The translations under genes were made by a program, and so were the position numbers. From Nonomuraea typhae (GTDB taxonomy: Bacteria > Actinomycetota > Actinomycetes > Streptosporangiales > Streptosporangiaceae), in assembly GCF_009760925.1 (NCBI RefSeq), contig NZ_VRLV01000001.1:620001-684000 (forward strand): a stretch of DNA of 64,000 nucleotides, read 5' to 3'. Within the stretch, counting starts at the first letter, position 1. Every line of letters begins with the position of its first letter. Positions 61,482 through 64,000 of the stretch are shown here, piece by piece. The notes under the pieces were generated by a model that saw only the letters and a program-made list of their open reading frames with translations, searched no databases and was not told where the DNA came from.

Positions 61482-61631
61482 CCCCCCGAAGGCCCAGGTT
61501 CATCGCCCCCAAACCCGTCCGGACCTGTGCCAAAGCCCACAGACAGCCCGTTCCGGAGCTCCAGCTCGCACAAGGGCACGCTTTCGTGAGCGCTTCATAG
61601 CGTAGTCGCGGGAAATCGAAGGATCCTCACG

Positions 61632-61645
61632 TAAAGTCACATGGC
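61632..61645 (+). promoter_or_regulatory. Promoter of the CDF transporter gene
   Basis: TAAAGT (61632-61637) ends 8 nt before ATG 61646, and no ribosome binding site is seen. Leaderless or very short leader. Confidence 0.4.
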
Positions 61646-62578
61646 ATGGCCGACAGTGCAGGGGAGAGTTTCGTCACCGTGCTGGTCGCGGGCGCGGCCA
61701 ATCTGGCCATCGCCGTGGCCAAGCTCATCGCCGGCCTCATCAGCGGCTCGGCCGCGATGCTGTCGGAGTCCGCCCACTCCGCCGCCGACACGGTCACCGA
61801 GGTCCTGCTGCTGGTCGCGGTACGGCGCGGCGGCAAACCCGCCGATCGGCGCCACCCCTTCGGCTACGGCAAGGCCGGCTTCTTCTGGGCCATGATGGCG
61901 GCGGTGGCCACGCTGGTGGGCGGGGCGGGATTCTCCATCACCCACGGCGTCCACACGATCGCCCATGGCGAGTCGCTCGGCGACTTCACCCTCTCCTACG
62001 TCGTGCTGGCCGTGTCGTTCGCGATCGAGAGCGTCTCGTTCGCGAGGGGCCTCTCCCAGGCCCGCGCCGAGGCCCGCCGCTGGGGCGTCGGCCCGGTCCG
62101 GCTGGTCACCAAGACCTCCGACACCGCGCTCAAGGCCGTGATGCTGGAGGACACCGCCGCCCTGGCCGGGCTGGTGATCGCGGCCCTCGGGCTGCTGGGC
62201 GCCCAGCTGACCAGCTCGTCGCTGTGGGACGGGGCGGCCTCGGTGGCGATCGGGGTGCTGCTGCTGGTCGTGGCGCTGTCGCTGATCGGGGCCAACCTGT
62301 CGCTGCTGATCGGGCAGGCGGCGCCGCGCCAGGTGGAGACGGAGATCAGGGCGCTGCTGCTGGCCCAGCCCGAGGTGGAGGACGTCGTCGAGCTGCTGAC
62401 CATGTACCTGGGGCCGGGGCGGCTGCTGGTCGCGGCGAAGATCGACTTCGACGACGCGGCCAGCGCGGCGGGCGTGGAGATCGCCTGCGATCAGGTGGAC
62501 CGGCGGCTGCGCGAGCACGTCCCGGTCGTCACCCAGGTGTTCCTGGACCCCACGCCCACTAGGAGTCGAAGGCCATGA
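61646..62578 (+). CDS. Cation diffusion facilitator (CDF) metal transporter
   Basis: The product is 310 aa with six membrane segments in the first ~205 residues. ESAHSAADTVTEVLLLVAVR (~37-56) carries the His/Asp pair of the zinc site in TM2. RRHPFGYGKAGFFWAMMAAV is the conserved loop, and TSDTALKAVMLEDTAALAGL is the TM5 region with its Asp. The C-terminal ~90 residues form the ferredoxin-like cytosolic domain. CDF proteins export Zn2+, Fe2+, Mn2+ or similar ions against protons. The stop overlaps the convergent small membrane gene. Confidence 0.92.
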   Translation: MADSAGESFVTVLVAGAANLAIAVAKLIAGLISGSAAMLSESAHSAADTVTEVLLLVAVRRGGKPADRRHPFGYGKAGFFWAMMAAVATLVGGAGFSITHGVHTIAHGESLGDFTLSYVVLAVSFAIESVSFARGLSQARAEARRWGVGPVRLVTKTSDTALKAVMLEDTAALAGLVIAALGLLGAQLTSSSLWDGAASVAIGVLLLVVALSLIGANLSLLIGQAAPRQVETEIRALLLAQPEVEDVVELLTMYLGPGRLLVAAKIDFDDAASAAGVEIACDQVDRRLREHVPVVTQVFLDPTPTRSRRP

Positions 62579-62738
62579 CGATGGCCACCCCGACGACGTG
62601 CATCAGCACGACCGCCACCAGCAGCGAGACGAACACGAACTTGGCCGGCCCGTGCTCGAACGTCTTGCCCTCCTCCAGCGGACGCCGTTTGGCCATGCGG
62701 TCGGCGATGCGCTCCTCGATGGGCTTCTTGTAGAACAT
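62559..62738 (-). CDS. 59-aa single-pass membrane protein
   Basis: A short frame from ATG 62738 to TAG 62561-62559 encodes 59 residues. A charged N-terminal half (MFYKKPIEERIADRMAKRRP, then EEGKTFEHGP) is followed by one hydrophobic helix (FVFVSLLVAVVLMHVVGVAI) and ends MAFDS. ggga lies just before the start. The amphipathic head followed by a TM helix and the absence of stop-prone codons suggest a real gene, probably a small membrane-stress or complex-associated subunit. Unknown function. It overlaps the CDF gene end by 20 nt. Confidence 0.6.
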   Translation of the reverse strand: MFYKKPIEERIADRMAKRRPLEEGKTFEHGPAKFVFVSLLVAVVLMHVVGVAIVMAFDS

Positions 62739-62747
62739 GCTCCCAGG

Positions 62748-63317
62748 TTATAGGGCCACCCTCCCGGCCCTGACGTCGGTGACCGCGGCCACGAGGATGT
62801 CCGGCGGCACGTGCCATTCCAGCAGGTGACGGCCCTCCCAGGAGACGGGGGAGCGGACGGTGTCGAGGGAGAGCTCGCCGCGTTTGATGAGCGCCTCCTT
62901 GCGGGTCCACAACCGGATCAGGTCGTGGTTGCCGGTGACGTCCGGGGGCGCGGCGATCTGGGCGGCGAGACCGGCGTCGAAGGGGCCGTCCGGAACGCGT
63001 TCGGTGTCCACCCCGACCCGGCCGGGCCCGGCGGCCGCGGCCACGTAGCCGCGGGTGTGGCTCAGGCTGACGCCCAGCTCGGGATGCTCCTTCAGGTACG
63101 GCCGGCCGTGCCCGGGGCCGTGGATGTCGCAGTGCTGGAGCAGGGTCAGCGTGTGCGCGGGCACGTCCAGGACGGCCGCGGCGGCCAGCCGTACCAGGAG
63201 GTGGGCGGCGACGAAGGAGTGCCGGTCGGCCTCGTGCGCGAAGCGGGCGGCCCGCGCCCGCTCGGTCTCGGTGAGCCAGGAAGGGGAGCCGGGCACCTGC
63301 TCGGGGCGGGCGCCCAT
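62748..63317 (-). CDS. 4-prime-phosphopantetheinyl transferase
   Basis: The product is 189 aa from ATG 63317. The family motifs are present: RPYLKEHPELGVSLSHTRGY (P1a region), GRVGVDTERVPDGP (G-V-D-x-E, Mg site) and LIRLWTRKEALIKRGEL (W-x-x-K-E-A). The N-terminal helix FVAAHLLVRLAAAAVL is typical of Sfp-type enzymes. It transfers phosphopantetheine from CoA to carrier proteins of polyketide, peptide or fatty-acid synthases. It is shorter than Sfp (~220 aa), mainly at the N-terminus. It follows the exported protein gene by 11 nt on the same strand. Confidence 0.88.
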   Translation of the reverse strand: MGARPEQVPGSPSWLTETERARAARFAHEADRHSFVAAHLLVRLAAAAVLDVPAHTLTLLQHCDIHGPGHGRPYLKEHPELGVSLSHTRGYVAAAAGPGRVGVDTERVPDGPFDAGLAAQIAAPPDVTGNHDLIRLWTRKEALIKRGELSLDTVRSPVSWEGRHLLEWHVPPDILVAAVTDVRAGRVAL

Positions 63318-63328
63318 GACGGCCGCGG

Positions 63329-64000
63329 CTACTTCTCCGACGGCTTGGGGCTGGGGTCCGCCAGGGGTGTGCCGTCCTTGTTGTACTGGTTCTCCTGAGC
63401 CGCGCCGAGCACCGTGACCTCGCGTACCTTCCATGTGCCCTTCTCCCGCACCAGAGAGATCTTCAGGTGCGAGTCCTTGACGCTCCTGATCGCCTTGGCG
63501 GTCGTCACCTGCTGGTCCACCACCACAATGGCAGATGCGGAGGACTCGTCGGCATCGGCCAGGTAGACGCCGCGCACGGTGGCGACCGAGACGGCCTGCA
63601 GCTTGATGATGACCTGCTCCATCACGCCGCCGAAGGCGTCGTCGTAGGTGTTGAGGAAGTCGCCGGTGGCCATGGCCATGAGCTTGGTCCTGGTGGCCTG
63701 GAGGTTCTGGTAGTCGTAACCGAGCAGGGACTGGCCGAAGGCGTGCGCCGCCTGGGAGACCTCCAGCCGCAGGGCGCGGTCGGCCTCCAGCCTGGCCTGG
63801 GCCTCCTGGGCGCGGCCGGCGGCCAGCCACTGGAGCACGGCGGTGGCGGCGAGGGCGGCCACGAGCATCGCGGCCAGGGCGCCCATGAGCTTCACCCGGG
63901 TGCGGGACGGTTGAGGATCTTCGTGCGGCTCGGGTGTTTCCGGCTCAGGATCGACCTTCGCCTCAGCCTCGGTCTCAACCTCTGCTTCAGGCTCAGCGTC
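63329..64000 (-). CDS. Exported/membrane protein, Mce-associated-like (partial)
   Basis: The frame stops at 63329 and is open to the window edge, so the 5-prime end is missing; 223 residues are visible. The N-terminal visible part is acidic and Pro/Glu-rich (~1-35). A single membrane helix follows (MGALAAMLVAALAATAVLQW), then a periplasmic-side alpha/beta domain of about 150 residues (YDYQNLQATRTKLMAMATGD, FLNTYDDAFGGVMEQVIIKL). This layout is that of Mce-associated membrane proteins, which accompany lipid importers. GTG 63895 is an internal alternative start. No mce genes are visible in the window. Confidence 0.65.
   Translation of the reverse strand, partial: DAEPEAEVETEAEAKVDPEPETPEPHEDPQPSRTRVKLMGALAAMLVAALAATAVLQWLAAGRAQEAQARLEADRALRLEVSQAAHAFGQSLLGYDYQNLQATRTKLMAMATGDFLNTYDDAFGGVMEQVIIKLQAVSVATVRGVYLADADESSASAIVVVDQQVTTAKAIRSVKDSHLKISLVREKGTWKVREVTVLGAAQENQYNKDGTPLADPSPKPSEK

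Overview
This 64 kb window is a contiguous chromosomal segment of a high-GC actinomycete, most likely of the Streptosporangiales (Nonomuraea/Streptosporangium-like). That placement is inferred from overall GC and codon bias, from the conserved gene order, and from accessory genes typical of large-genome actinomycetes. Two ancient core blocks are recognisable. The first is rpsA - coaE - uvrB, spread over the first 27 kb and interrupted by accessory genes. The second is pyrG - NUDIX - xerD - parA-like - scpA - scpB - rluB - aroH - tyrA - cmk - der (45.5-57.3 kb), a tightly packed plus-strand operon series with many 1-8 nt overlaps.

Layout. 1-5.6 kb: the end of rpsA with a strong terminator, a repeat-rich gene-free stretch, a secreted M4-like protease relative that has lost its catalytic Glu, an AHSA1 protein, a hydrolase, a PadR regulator, a GNAT enzyme and coaE. 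5.6-13.4 kb (minus strand): a PucR regulator, an HSL-type esterase, and a 1849-residue TIR - phosphoesterase-like - NACHT - pentapeptide - WD40 protein, the most striking gene of the window. 13.5-20.3 kb: an ArsB-like permease, a Tat-exported phospholipase C, an IMPase/cupin/membrane-protein operon and a PIG-L deacetylase. 20.3-27 kb: Spo0M, two SPFH (band 7) proteins divergent from a small XRE regulator, then uvrB. 27-38 kb: small accessory genes, including a RIO kinase with a leader ORF, a methyltransferase/hydrolase pair divergent from a CGNR regulator, and a three-gene unit of a MauE-like membrane protein, a Tat-exported protein and a 15-Cys protein. 38-43 kb: a choline-kinase-like / dimethylglycine-oxidase-like / GntR / nitronate-monooxygenase-like group. 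43-45.5 kb: MgtC, a CPBP-like membrane protein and an acyltransferase. 57.3-58.8 kb: a T-box riboswitch with a GAC (Asp) specifier in front of an archaeal-type aspartyl-tRNA synthetase. 58.8-64 kb: an LprG/P55-like lipoprotein-efflux pair, a MarR regulator, a CDF transporter, a 59-aa membrane protein, a phosphopantetheinyl transferase and a partial exported protein that runs off the window.

Regulatory themes. Many genes lack a Shine-Dalgarno sequence. They have instead a TANNNT-type -10 hexamer ending 6-8 nt before the start codon, the arrangement expected for leaderless mRNAs. A DasR-like GGTCTAGACC palindrome covers the -35 region of the FAD/GcvT oxidoreductase, whose neighbouring regulator is of the GntR/UTRA class. 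Several other operator-like inverted or tandem repeats sit in divergent promoter gaps. I saw no rRNA or tRNA gene, insertion sequence, prophage or CRISPR array.
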